Positions 1 to 10,422 of a DNA stretch of 32,373 nucleotides are shown here, in pieces. Under the pieces are notes generated by a model. The model had not been told where the DNA came from. It made no database searches and worked only from the letters and a program-made list of their open reading frames with translations. Source of the DNA: Spirochaetota bacterium (GTDB lineage: Bacteria; Spirochaetota; JAGLSM01; JAKPMW01); contig JAITCI010000006.1 in assembly GCA_031283155.1 (NCBI GenBank), forward strand, positions 1-32,373, written 5' to 3'. Made by a program: the position numbers and the translations under genes. The number at the start of each line of letters is the position of its first letter. The stretch's first letter is position 1.

Positions 1-380
1 GCCATACGCGCGCCCAGGCTGGTATGCAGCGCCATTTGCGTACTGGCATGAACCGGTATATCCGGAAAGTATTTTTTGATGATATAAAAAACGCCCCAGT
101 CCTGCACGATGATCGCGTCCACTCCGGCGGCTGCGGCAAACACGAGAGTCTCTATCAGCAGGGGAAGCTCATCATTTTTGACAAGAGTGTTGAGCGCGAG
201 ATAGAGCTTGACGCCTTTTTCTCTAGTCAGATGACAGGCAGCCAGAAAATTTGCTCTTGAGAAATTTTTCGCGCGGCCACGCGCGCTGAAATGATCAAGA
301 CCGAGATACACGGCATCAGCGCCGCCCTCTATGGCCGCGTAGAGCGCCTCGGGACTGCCCGCCGGAAGCAGAAGTTCCAT
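1..380 (-). CDS. U32-family peptidase-like protein, N-terminal part (cut by window edge)
   Basis: Only the first 126 codons are present; the gene runs off the left edge. The translation starts MELLLPAGSPEALYAAI, continues with GADAVYLGL and later has DAIIVQDWGVF and HASTQMALH. These are the typical N-terminal blocks of the U32 family (YhbU/YegQ/RlhA/TrhP), whose better known members act in tRNA or rRNA hydroxylation or are annotated as collagenase-like proteases. Which subfamily this is cannot be told without the C-terminus. The ATG at 380 was chosen because the protein begins exactly at the conserved MELLxPAGS block. It lies 55 bases downstream of the gyrA stop on the same strand and could be read through from the gyrase operon. 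The GGAGG-like stretch upstream is rather far from the ATG. Confidence 0.85.
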   Translation of the reverse strand, partial: MELLLPAGSPEALYAAIEGGADAVYLGLDHFSARGRAKNFSRANFLAACHLTREKGVKLYLALNTLVKNDELPLLIETLVFAAAAGVDAIIVQDWGVFYIIKKYFPDIPVHASTQMALHTSLGARM

Positions 381-435
381 TGTATGCGCGCCCGGTGCCT
401 CCGGCGTATTATCCGTGTTTGGCGCGGAATTCGCG

Positions 436-2871
436 TCATTCGTCCGCGCTGTCTTCATCGCGCACACAGCCGATAGCGACAACCAGGTCGGGCTCTTTAA
501 CCGCTATGACGCGGACACCCTTGGCCGCGCGGCCCTGCCTGGTGACGCCGGAAACCTGGGTGCGCATAACCATACCCATCGAGGTGATCGCGAAGAGTTC
601 GTCGTCGTCCCCGACGCTGCGCACGGCGGCCACCTCGCCTGTTTCGGGCGTGATCTTGATATATATCTGCCCGCCGGTGCCGCGGCTGTGCGGAGTAAAG
701 CCGTCGTATGAAACGCGCTTGCCAAATCCCTTTTCGGTGATAACAAGCAGGGATTCTTTTTTCGCGACAACCTCCATGCCCGCGAGTTCGTCGCCGGACT
801 TGAGCCCAATACCCTTAATGCCGCGGGCGGCGCGCCCCATAACGCGCACACTCTTTTCCGGGAACACGAGCGCGTTCCCCCTGCGCGTACACAAAACGAT
901 GCTCTGATCACCGGTTGTGAGTTTGACGGTTATGACATTATCGCCCTTGTCGAGGGTGATCGCGTACACGCCGCGCGTTTTGGCGTTTGCAAATTCGGAT
1001 ATGCGGCACTTTTTGATCATGCCCATGCTGGTCGCGAGGATCATAAATTTATTGTCGTCGAAACCGTCCAGCGGCACATAGGCCTTCAGATCCTCATCGG
1101 ACGTAAGATTCAGCAGCATCTTGATGGATTTGGAGCCGCGCGCCGCTTTGGAACCCAGCGGGATCTCATGCACCTTCAGGAAATACGCCTTTCCCTTATT
1201 CGAGACAAAAACGATATAGTGGTGCGTGGAAGCGATAAAGAGATGCTCGATAAACTCATCCGTTTTGGTCGCGGAGCCCGCTACGCCCACCCCGCCGCGC
1301 TTTTGCTGTTTATAGGAGTGAATCGGCGTGCGTTTGATTATCCCCTTGTTGGTAATGGTGATAACCATGTCTTCCCTGGTGATGAGGTCTTCAATATCGA
1401 GCGCCTCGAGTTCCGCGCCTTCTATTTTGGTTTTGCGGTCGTCGCCGTATTTGCCGGAAATCTCTTTCAGATCGCCCTTGATCATCTCAAGCACCTTGCC
1501 CTCGCTCGCGAGAATGGCCTTGAGGTGCTTGATGAGATCCGTGACCTCATTATATTCCTGCTCCACCTTGAGCTTTTCGAGGTTCACGAGCTTTTGCAGC
1601 CGCATATCGAGAATGGCCTGCGCCTGCACCTGACTGAGCTTAAACTTTTTCATCAGGCCGTCGCGCGCATCCTCAACCGTTTTCGACTTTTGTATCAGCG
1701 CGATTATCTCATCGATGTTCAAAAGCGCGATGCGCAAACCCTCGAGAAGGTGCAAACGCTTTTCGGCCTTGTCGAGATCAAATTGTGTGCGGCGAATGAT
1801 GACCTCTTTGCGGTGATCAACATAGTGTTTGATGATGTCGAGAAGACCAAGCACCTTGGGCTGGTTGTTGACGAGCGCAAGCAGAATGATGCCGAACGAG
1901 GTTTGCATTTGGGTATGCGTAAAGAGCTGATTCAGGATCACCTGCGGCATCGCGCCCTTTTTGAGTTCCACCACAATGCGCATCCCGTGCTGGTCGGACT
2001 CATCGCGGAGATCGGCCACCCCGTCTACCTTTTTGTCGCGCACCAGATCGGCGATCTTCATCACCAGATTGGCCTTGTTAACCTGGTACGGGATCTCCGT
2101 GATGATTATCGCCTCGCGCCCGCCCTTTAACTCCTCTATATCGAACTTGCTGCGGATGTTGATCTTTCCGCGTCCGGTGCGGTAGGCGGATTTAATCCCC
2201 TGGATGCCGTGGATGATCCCGCCGGTTGGAAAATCGGGTCCGGGAATTTTTTTGATGAGCTTATCAATCGAAACCGATGGATTATCGATATATGTAATAA
2301 TCGCGTCGCAGACCTCGCGGATGTTATGCGGCGGAATATTGGTGGTCATGCCCACCGCGATACCGGTGGATCCGTTCGCGAGCAGATTCGGGAAGGACGC
2401 CGGCAGAACAACGGGTTCCTTGATCGACTCGTCGAAATTGGGGCGGAAATCCACCGTCTCCTTGCGGATGTCGAGAAGCATCTCCTCGGAGACCTTCGTC
2501 ATTTTGGCTTCGGTATAGCGCATGGCCGCAGCGGGGTCGCCGTCGACAGAGCCGAAATTGCCCTGTCCGTCCACAAGCAGATAGCGCAGCGAAAAATCCT
2601 GCGCAAGCCGCACCATGGTTTCGTATACGGCGGCGTCGCCGTGGGGGTGGTATTTTCCAAGTACCTCGCCGACTATTGTCGCGGATTTTTTGTAGGCGTG
2701 CTCATGCGAAAGCCCCATTGTACCCATGGCGTACAGGATGCGCCGGTGGATCGGCTTTAAGCCGTCGCGGACGTCGGGCAGCGCGCGCGCCATGATAACC
2801 GACATCGCGTAGTTGAGATACGACTCGCGCATCTCATCTTCGATATTTCTTGGCAGGATATTTTCAGCCAC
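436..2871 (-). CDS. gyrA: DNA gyrase subunit A
   Basis: The 811-residue product is the DNA breakage-reunion and wrapping subunit of gyrase, which forms an A2B2 complex with GyrB to introduce negative supercoils. The catalytic tyrosine is Y119 in the AAAMRYTE block. The quinolone-determining region is [17 protein letters not shown], with Ala80 and Glu84 where E. coli has Ser83 and Asp87. A GyrA box, [11 protein letters not shown], opens the C-terminal beta-pinwheel, which marks gyrase rather than topoisomerase IV. The start codon is GTG at 2871; an AGGA ten bases upstream overlaps the gyrB stop. The gap to gyrB is 11 bases, so the two subunits are co-transcribed and probably translationally coupled. 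Length is normal for the family. Confidence 0.98.
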   Translation of the reverse strand: MAENILPRNIEDEMRESYLNYAMSVIMARALPDVRDGLKPIHRRILYAMGTMGLSHEHAYKKSATIVGEVLGKYHPHGDAAVYETMVRLAQDFSLRYLLVDGQGNFGSVDGDPAAAMRYTEAKMTKVSEEMLLDIRKETVDFRPNFDESIKEPVVLPASFPNLLANGSTGIAVGMTTNIPPHNIREVCDAIITYIDNPSVSIDKLIKKIPGPDFPTGGIIHGIQGIKSAYRTGRGKINIRSKFDIEELKGGREAIIITEIPYQVNKANLVMKIADLVRDKKVDGVADLRDESDQHGMRIVVELKKGAMPQVILNQLFTHTQMQTSFGIILLALVNNQPKVLGLLDIIKHYVDHRKEVIIRRTQFDLDKAEKRLHLLEGLRIALLNIDEIIALIQKSKTVEDARDGLMKKFKLSQVQAQAILDMRLQKLVNLEKLKVEQEYNEVTDLIKHLKAILASEGKVLEMIKGDLKEISGKYGDDRKTKIEGAELEALDIEDLITREDMVITITNKGIIKRTPIHSYKQQKRGGVGVAGSATKTDEFIEHLFIASTHHYIVFVSNKGKAYFLKVHEIPLGSKAARGSKSIKMLLNLTSDEDLKAYVPLDGFDDNKFMILATSMGMIKKCRISEFANAKTRGVYAITLDKGDNVITVKLTTGDQSIVLCTRRGNALVFPEKSVRVMGRAARGIKGIGLKSGDELAGMEVVAKKESLLVITEKGFGKRVSYDGFTPHSRGTGGQIYIKITPETGEVAAVRSVGDDDELFAITSMGMVMRTQVSGVTRQGRAAKGVRVIAVKEPDLVVAIGCVRDEDSADE

Positions 2872-2882
2872 GGAAGTTTTTC

Positions 2883-5334
<2,452 letters not shown>

Positions 5335-5338
<4 letters not shown>

Positions 5339-6063
5339 TCGCCCTCCGTAAATTCAAAATAGCAGGTTTTCGGCAATCGCGTAAAATAATCAAGCGCCGG
5401 AATTGTCGTAGACGCAAAAAACATCTGATTCCTTTCTCCAAAGCCTGTGAGTATGGCTTCCGCGTTGCGCGGATCTATCTCCAGCAGAATGTCGTCGAAC
5501 AGAAATACAGGGTACAGCCCCCTCTCTCTGTGGAGAAATTCCGCAAGCGCGAGTTTAGCTGCCAGAATCGTCATACGCACCTGCCCCTGAGAAGAAAAAT
5601 CCCGCATATCCCGTCCATGATCCAGAAACAGAATGGCGTCGCGGTGCGGACCAATGACGGTTGTTTTGTATATATCCTCCTGCTTTTTTGACGCGCGCAG
5701 TTTTTTTTCAAAATGTTCTTCATCCTCAAGACTCTGATATGTCAGATGCACATCAAGTTTTGATATACCTGCTGTATCTATATGTTCCCGGATATATTCC
5801 TCAATCCGCGCGATCATCTCCCGCCGTGCGCGTATAATCGCGCTTCCGTACCGAATGAGAGCGGTGTCCCATGCGCCGCGGTGCAGGGTATGCTGCTCCA
5901 TATCTGCTTTTATCTGCTGATTCCGCTGTTTAAGCGCACGGGTATATAAAAGCAGGGTACGGTAATACTGCGGCGCGGCGAGAGAGCAGCTTATGTCGAT
6001 TAAACGGCGGCGGCGTTCCGGTCCGCCGAGAATAATAATGTTGTCCTGCTGCAAAAATTCCAA
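5335..6063 (-). CDS. recF: RecF, C-terminal part (separate frame after a frameshift)
   Basis: This reading frame holds the C-terminal two thirds of RecF, the SMC-like ATPase that helps load RecA on gapped DNA. It carries the family block LGGPERRRRLIDI, the ABC-type signature FSSQGQVRM, and Walker B in PVFLFDDILLEIDPRNAE, followed by the FFASTT block. The only start near the beginning is TTG at 6063, but homology clearly continues upstream in this frame to about 6126 (KSFSIDNKDLENPSLIFG). So the real protein begins in the other frame at 6401 and this half is joined to it by a shift inside the A10 run at 6126-6135. The stop overlaps the DUF721 start as ATGA. Confidence 0.88.
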
Positions 6064-6083
6064 AACCTGAAAGAAACCAAATA

Positions 6084-6401
6084 TTAAGGATGGATTCTCC
6101 AGGTCTTTATTATCAATGGAAAAACTTTTTTTTTTGTGATCGACGCGCTTATGGTGTGTTCAATGTCCATATCGTCGGTAAACAGGGCGCTTATCGCGGC
6201 GGATTCGGCGTTATTATATATCAGTTTGGCGATATTGCCCGCGCGGAATGATTTTGCATACGCGAGAAAATATATCGCCTCAAGCAGATTTGTTTTGCCT
6301 GCGCCGTTTTTACCGTGAAAAAAAGTACACATATTTTCAAATTTGAGCTGCCTGTGCAAATGATTGCGAAAATGCGTAAGCTCAATCGATTTGAGTATCA
6401 C
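6084..6401 (-). CDS. recF: RecF, N-terminal part (truncated by frameshift)
   Basis: The first 105 codons of recF. The start is GTG at 6401 and overlaps the dnaN stop as GTGA. Walker A is GKNGAGKT (30-37), preceded by the family opening IELTHFRNH and followed by NLLEAIYFLAYAKSFR. After residue 88 the frame reads SITKKKVFPL and soon stops. The next base register gives SITKKSFSIDNKD, which joins smoothly to the downstream RecF half. The change occurs in a minus-strand A10 run (plus-strand T10 at 6126-6135); nine A residues would restore one frame of about 355 codons. As read, this half alone would lack the signature and Walker B motifs and be inactive. Confidence 0.9.
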   Translation of the reverse strand: MILKSIELTHFRNHLHRQLKFENMCTFFHGKNGAGKTNLLEAIYFLAYAKSFRAGNIAKLIYNNAESAAISALFTDDMDIEHTISASITKKKVFPLIIKTWRIHP

Positions 6402-7528
6402 AGGGATTCACTGTTAATCTTCATGGGCATGACAACATATAAATAATTTTCATCATCGGCAGGCCGCATGATTACCGGAGAAACCGGCGTACCCATTTCC
6501 ATTGAAATATCTTCGCAAATCAGCTCTTTGAAAAAATCGCGAAGAAATTTAATATTAAACGCAATCTCTATGTTTTCACCTGCATATTCAATAGCGAGTT
6601 CATCACTATAACTGCCGGCGTCTGTGTTATGCACAGAAACAACCGCATATCCGGATTGAAAATCAAAACGAATCTGATTGTTTTGCCTCTCGTCCGCAAG
6701 CAAGGTGCTTCTGTTTAAAATATTTATAAATGTTTCGCGCCGGGTCGTAAGTTTTTTGTCCTGACTTTTGGGGATAACCTGATTGTAATTCGGAAAATGC
6801 CCATCAATGATGTTTGAGGCGTATACAATGTTATTGAATGAAAAGAAAATCTGATTTTCCGAGAACGCTATTTCAACAAGACCTTCGTTCCCCAGGGTAT
6901 GCGAAAGTTCTGTTAAAACCTTTTGCGGAACTATCATACCCATTTCTTTTTCATCGGAATAATCGCAGGTTTTTTCGATCTTCGCAAGCCGCCTCCCGTC
7001 GGTTGCCACAAGCCGGAAGATTTTTTTCTCAGTCTCAAAAAATACGCCGTTTAAGTATTGCCGCGAAACTTCTGTTGATATTGCAAACAGGGTTTTTTTG
7101 ATCATTTCCCGCAAAGTCCCCTGCGCAATGGAAAAACGCGGAAGATCATCGGGGAGCATCGGAAATTTCGGATAGCTTTCACAGCCCAAACCCTTAAGGG
7201 TAAATTGAGCTTTGATTTTTTGATCTGAGCTTCTGATTTTAAATTCATTTTTTGAATCAATTTCTACCAGAATTTCTTCCTGTGGAAACTGCATAACAGC
7301 GCCGAAGAGTTTGGCTGCATTGATGGTTGTGGAACCCGGTTCTTCCACAACCGCTTCAAATGAGGATCGGATGCCCACCTCAAGATCTGTTGCGGTGACG
7401 AAAACGCGATCTTCTTTGGACTCAAGAAGAACATTTGTCAAAATGGATAACTGCGGTTTGGCTGAAGTGATGGATTTCGCAATGGAGAGGCAGTGTTCCA
7501 TATTCTCGCGGGCGGCTTTGAAAATCAT
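6398..7528 (-). CDS. dnaN: DNA polymerase III beta subunit (sliding clamp)
   Basis: The 376-residue product is the ring-shaped processivity clamp that tethers DNA polymerase III to its template. The opening MIFKAARENMEHCLSIAKS, the block FVTATDLEVGI and the C-terminal ending YLYVVMPMKI are all typical, and length matches the family. The ATG at 7528 is preceded by AAGGAG at a spacing of about nine bases. The gene follows dnaA in the same direction after 332 bases and overlaps recF by GTGA. The long leader suggests its own promoter in addition to read-through from dnaA. Confidence 0.97.
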   Translation of the reverse strand: MIFKAARENMEHCLSIAKSITSAKPQLSILTNVLLESKEDRVFVTATDLEVGIRSSFEAVVEEPGSTTINAAKLFGAVMQFPQEEILVEIDSKNEFKIRSSDQKIKAQFTLKGLGCESYPKFPMLPDDLPRFSIAQGTLREMIKKTLFAISTEVSRQYLNGVFFETEKKIFRLVATDGRRLAKIEKTCDYSDEKEMGMIVPQKVLTELSHTLGNEGLVEIAFSENQIFFSFNNIVYASNIIDGHFPNYNQVIPKSQDKKLTTRRETFINILNRSTLLADERQNNQIRFDFQSGYAVVSVHNTDAGSYSDELAIEYAGENIEIAFNIKFLRDFFKELICEDISMEMGTPVSPVIMRPADDENYLYVVMPMKINSESL

Positions 7529-7860
7529 TGGTATGTCTCCTTCGTATATACTGCTGTACTTTATAAATTTATAAAAAAAGAAGCGGTAGTAGCAGGGTAT
7601 GTATATCTGTATATAATCCCCGAAGTTCTTTGTGTATATGCTTTTCTGTTCTGCGCAAGCGTAGATTTTTTTTCAACAGAGTGTACATCCATCTTCAGCC
7701 AGTTCAGCATATATCGGCTCGTTTCCCTTTTTGTTTCAAACAGGTACAATACCTGTTGATAGTTTAAGCAGGAAAACAACAGCATACTGACACAATTTCA
7801 ACAGCTTTTGCCATTCTGAAAACAGGAACATCCTTAAGCTATAGCGCAAATTTGCCATAT
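7529..7860. other. dnaA-dnaN intergenic region
   Basis: About 330 bases with no convincing gene. It is AT-rich next to dnaN and contains the interrupted palindrome at 7739-7757. On the minus strand there are several TATA-like hexamers within 110 bases of the dnaN start (for example the TATAAA and ATTATATAC stretches), so a dnaN promoter is plausible, but no hexamer pair with good spacing could be fixed. No match to the DnaA-box-like 9-mers of the dnaA-rpmH gap was found here. Open frames in this stretch lack ribosome sites and family resemblance. Confidence 0.5.
7739..7757. repeat. Interrupted perfect palindrome AACAGGTA-N3-TACCTGTT
   Basis: Two 8-base arms, AACAGGTA and TACCTGTT, are exact reverse complements separated by CAA. 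The element lies about 104 bases past the dnaA stop and 211 bases before the dnaN start. Neither strand has a T-run after it, so it is a poor intrinsic terminator. It looks more like an operator for a dimeric regulator or an origin-associated protein site. The function is unknown. Confidence 0.6.
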
Positions 7861-9210
7861 TTACCGCGCTTTCAGATTTTCTATGATTTCGTCAAACTTT
7901 TCTTTGAGACGGGAATTTTTCTGGAGTTCGCCTTCTATATGCCGGATGCCGGAAATAATGGTAGGATGCTCCCGCCCGAGTTCACCGGCAATTTCCGTGA
8001 GCGACATGGGAATATAGTTATTGGAGAGGAGCATCACTATTTGCCGGGCCTGGTTGATCTGGCTGGTTCGGCTCTTGGATCGGATGTCTGTTTTGCTGAG
8101 CTTGAAAACATTGGAGGTTTCGCGGAGAATATCCTCAAAAGAGACATTGCGTACGTTTTTTTCGGCAAACATCGGGCGAAGAATACGTTTTGCCATATCG
8201 ACCGTTATTTCCTGATTCAGGAGCTTATGCTCCGCAATAACGCGGTTTAAGGCGTTCTCCAGACTGCGTATATCCGTTTCAATGCTGTCGGCTATCAGAT
8301 AGTAAACCTCGTTTGGAATCTGCACTTTCTCTTCGTTGGCTTTGGCCATTAGAATAGCTTTTCGCGTTTCAAACGAAGGTCCGCGAATTTCCACGTCCAG
8401 CCCGCCGCCCATGCGCGACGCGAGGCGATCATCAAGGCCGTCCAGTTGAAGCTGCTGCGGCGTACGATCGCTCGTGAAAATGATTTGCCTTTTTTGGCCA
8501 TGCAGGGCGTTGAAGGTGTTGAAGAGTTCCCGCATTGTTTCTTCTTTTTTCAGAAGAAACTGCACGTCGTCCAGCAAAAGCACGTCCAGGTTGCGGAAGC
8601 GATTTCTGAATTTTGTCTGGCTTTTTTTCTGGATTGATTCCACGAAGAGATTCATAAACTCCTCGCTGGTGATATAGGCAATCCTGAGGTTGATATTTTT
8701 TTTCAGGAGCGCGTTTCCAACGGCGTGCATGAGGTGTGTTTTGCCGAGACCCACGCCGCCATAGAGAAAAAGAGGGCTATAGGCCATGCCGGGCGGCGTA
8801 TTGGATACTTTGAGCGAAGCTGCGTGCGCCAGAGTGTTGTTATCCCCCACGATGAAGCGGCTGAAAGTATAGCTCGGAAAGAGGGAATGGTTGCGCACAA
8901 AAGCGTCTACCCTCTCGTTGATCGTAATGGCAGGAGAGGTCTCATCAGGAATCGCCGCCGGAGAAGACTCGGGCGCTACGTGAATATGGAGGCGCATGAG
9001 CCTGCCGACGAGATTATTCAGCAATTCGCTCATCTGCTGAAGATAGTTATCCTCAAGCCAAACAAGATTATAGGCTGTCGGTACGCTCAGGGTGAGCGCA
9101 TCGCTGTCGGCGGAGATGAATTTTATGGGTTTGATCCAGGTGTCAAATTCGTTTGCGGAGAGCGAATTCCGCAGCTTTTCTTTCAGCTCATCCCAAAATA
9201 GTTCACTCAT
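7861..9210 (-). CDS. dnaA: Chromosomal replication initiator protein DnaA
   Basis: The 449-residue AAA+ initiator binds DnaA boxes at oriC and opens the origin. Domain I opens with FWDELKEKLRNSLSANEFDTWIKP split over residues 5-28; Walker A is GGVGLGKTH (151-159); Walker B is LLLDDVQF (211-218); the sensor region has IIFTSDR. The DNA-binding domain IV ends in SLTEIAGELGREHPTIISG (403-421). Compared with the usual EIGxxFGGRDHTTV signature it is one residue shorter and has Glu-His-Pro-Thr where Asp-His-Thr-Thr is normal, so box preference may differ. The ATG at 9210 gives a normal N-terminus; the ribosome site (GGGACG) is weak. It is divergent from rpmH across the likely origin. Confidence 0.97.
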   Translation of the reverse strand: MSELFWDELKEKLRNSLSANEFDTWIKPIKFISADSDALTLSVPTAYNLVWLEDNYLQQMSELLNNLVGRLMRLHIHVAPESSPAAIPDETSPAITINERVDAFVRNHSLFPSYTFSRFIVGDNNTLAHAASLKVSNTPPGMAYSPLFLYGGVGLGKTHLMHAVGNALLKKNINLRIAYITSEEFMNLFVESIQKKSQTKFRNRFRNLDVLLLDDVQFLLKKEETMRELFNTFNALHGQKRQIIFTSDRTPQQLQLDGLDDRLASRMGGGLDVEIRGPSFETRKAILMAKANEEKVQIPNEVYYLIADSIETDIRSLENALNRVIAEHKLLNQEITVDMAKRILRPMFAEKNVRNVSFEDILRETSNVFKLSKTDIRSKSRTSQINQARQIVMLLSNNYIPMSLTEIAGELGREHPTIISGIRHIEGELQKNSRLKEKFDEIIENLKAR

Positions 9211-9681
9211 GGTCGTCCCAAAAAGTTATTTACAAGATGTGTACACAAACTTTTGCCCTATGGAATGGTGATAGAATTTGCACATTTGCCGGAAAAAAAC
9301 AAGACAAATTTTGCGAATTTTGAAAAATTTATCAAAATTTTTTACAGTGCGCAAATAACTCGTTATACGATAATGAGTTATAGAGTTACCTACAAGCTAT
9401 TGACAGGTTAAGAACAGGCTGCGGCAAAGAAGTTGTTGAATCATGTATACAAACTGTAGCTTTCGCAAACGCCGCATATATATGTTGGTTGCGTTTTTGA
9501 ACACGTTATCTACAAAACCGGAAATTTTGCGCGAAATTTTTCAAAATGGATTGAATTCATTCCCGCTATCCCGTAGCTTTCCTTATTGTATACCGCCCGT
9601 GCGGCGGGATTCAAAACCGGGAACATACGCCGGCGTCTGTACCTTACGTTTACGGTGTTATGGGCATTAAGGGGTGTATCT
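9211..9681. other. Putative chromosomal origin (oriC) in the dnaA-rpmH gap
   Basis: This 471-base non-coding gap separates the divergent dnaA and rpmH genes. It holds three DnaA-box-like 9-mers in the same orientation: TTATTTACA (9226-9234), TTACCTACA (9386-9394) and TTATCTACA (9506-9514), giving the local consensus TTAYYTACA with T at position 6 instead of the usual C. A run of A/T-rich sequence at about 9292-9346 would suit a DNA unwinding element. A 27-nt near-perfect palindrome lies at 9355-9381. Two related motifs, TGTGTACACAAACT (9237-9250) and TGTATACAAACT (9444-9455), sit near boxes one and two. The region must also contain the dnaA and rpmH promoters, which could not be pinned down. 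Gene orientation flips here, which supports an origin. Confidence 0.75.
9355..9381. repeat. 27-nt palindrome inside putative oriC
   Basis: ATAACTC at the left end pairs with GAGTTAT at the right end, and the inner TTAT pairs with ATAA around an ACG loop. Only one position between the arms is a G-T wobble, giving a 12-bp stem. It lies between the AT-rich stretch and the second DnaA-box-like 9-mer. It could be an operator or a cruciform-forming origin element. Confidence 0.6.
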
Positions 9682-9831
9682 GTGAAGAGGACATACCAAC
9701 CAAGCAAGATTAAGCGCGCGCGTCAGTTTGGTTTTCGGGCTCGTATGCGCACCTCCAATGGCCGGGCAGTTCTTATGCGCCGCCGCCGCAAGGGACGGAT
9801 GAAGCTCACGGCCTCCGATGAGCGCTCCTAG
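9682..9831 (+). CDS. rpmH: 50S ribosomal protein L34
   Basis: A 49-residue basic protein of the large ribosomal subunit beginning [19 protein letters not shown], the unmistakable L34 opening, followed by [19 protein letters not shown]. The start is GTG at 9682, preceded by AAGGGG at about eight bases. An in-frame ATG at 9586 would add 32 residues that L34 never has, so it was not used. The C-terminus ([10 protein letters not shown]) is a few residues longer than usual. Its last 14 bases overlap the rnpA start, the standard rpmH-rnpA arrangement. Confidence 0.96.
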   Translation: MKRTYQPSKIKRARQFGFRARMRTSNGRAVLMRRRRKGRMKLTASDERS

Positions 9832-10177
9832 GCACAGTTTTGGCAAAGAAAAACATTTGCGGAAAAAGCGGGAGATCGACGCTCTTTTTGCGAATGGAGC
9901 CCCTCGCGTTTCTTTCAGCGGACTTACGGCGAGGTACGCGAAGAACGGGCTGATGAACAGCCGTATCGCGATAGCCAATGGCCGCCGCTGGGGCTGCGCG
10001 CCGGAGCGGAACAGGGTGCGGCGGATCGCGCGCGAGGTTTTTCGGGTTTGGGTAAGCGTCCCGCGGGATACGCAAGGGTGTGTGGATATTGTGGTAACAC
10101 AGTATGCGGCGTTGCGCGGGGTTTCCGGTTCGGAAATAGCGCATCGGGTACGGCGGTTGTTTGATCAGATCAAATAA
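9818..10177 (+). CDS. rnpA: Ribonuclease P protein component
   Basis: This 119-residue basic protein binds the RNase P RNA and helps it mature tRNA 5' ends. The RNR motif is seen as [13 protein letters not shown] (about residues 68-80), after the opening [14 protein letters not shown], both typical. The ATG at 9818 lies inside the end of rpmH, so translation is likely coupled. Length is normal. It is followed after 15 bases by yidD, then yidC, the conserved bacterial order. Confidence 0.95.
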   Translation: MSAPRHSFGKEKHLRKKREIDALFANGAPRVSFSGLTARYAKNGLMNSRIAIANGRRWGCAPERNRVRRIAREVFRVWVSVPRDTQGCVDIVVTQYAALRGVSGSEIAHRVRRLFDQIK

Positions 10178-10192
10178 AAACCCGGGGTGATC

Positions 10193-10402
10193 ATGAGCGC
10201 GGTGTTCATGTTCCTCATTAAAGTCTATCAAAAGTGCATCTCGCCCTGGCTTCCGCCTTCATGTCGTTTTTATCCCACGTGTTCAGAGTATGCGTATCAG
10301 GCTTTTCAGAAGTATGGTTTTTTCAAGGGATTCTGGCTTACGGTGAAACGGCTTGGAAAATGCCACCCCTTTCACCCGGGCGGATATGATCCGCTCAAGT
10401 AA
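10193..10402 (+). CDS. yidD: Membrane protein insertion efficiency factor YidD
   Basis: A 69-residue member of the YidD (UPF0161) family, which assists YidC-dependent membrane protein insertion. The hallmark [12 protein letters not shown] and the ending [13 protein letters not shown] are both present, with three conserved cysteines. The N-terminus is hydrophobic and amphipathic. A GTG two codons upstream (10187) is possible, but it is part of GGGGTGAT, which makes a better ribosome binding site for the ATG at 10193. It sits between rnpA and yidC as in most bacteria. Confidence 0.95.
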   Translation: MSAVFMFLIKVYQKCISPWLPPSCRFYPTCSEYAYQAFQKYGFFKGFWLTVKRLGKCHPFHPGGYDPLK

Positions 10403-10422
10403 GCGGCACACAGGAGCAAGCA

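Noticed and set aside
1168..2130. Long plus-strand open frame of 320 codons
   Set aside because: It is antisense to gyrA, has no family resemblance and simply mirrors the GC-rich codon pattern of gyrA.
6126..6135. Certain programmed frameshifting in recF
   Set aside because: The slippery run is suggestive, but a sequencing error or null mutation is equally compatible, so it is kept as a question rather than a call.
7493..7785. Small open frames on both strands in the dnaA-dnaN gap
   Set aside because: Low-complexity AT-rich translations without ribosome sites or known family features.
9586..9681. N-terminal extension of L34 from an upstream ATG
   Set aside because: L34 always begins at KRTYQPS; the GTG at 9682 has a ribosome site and the extension reads through the origin region.
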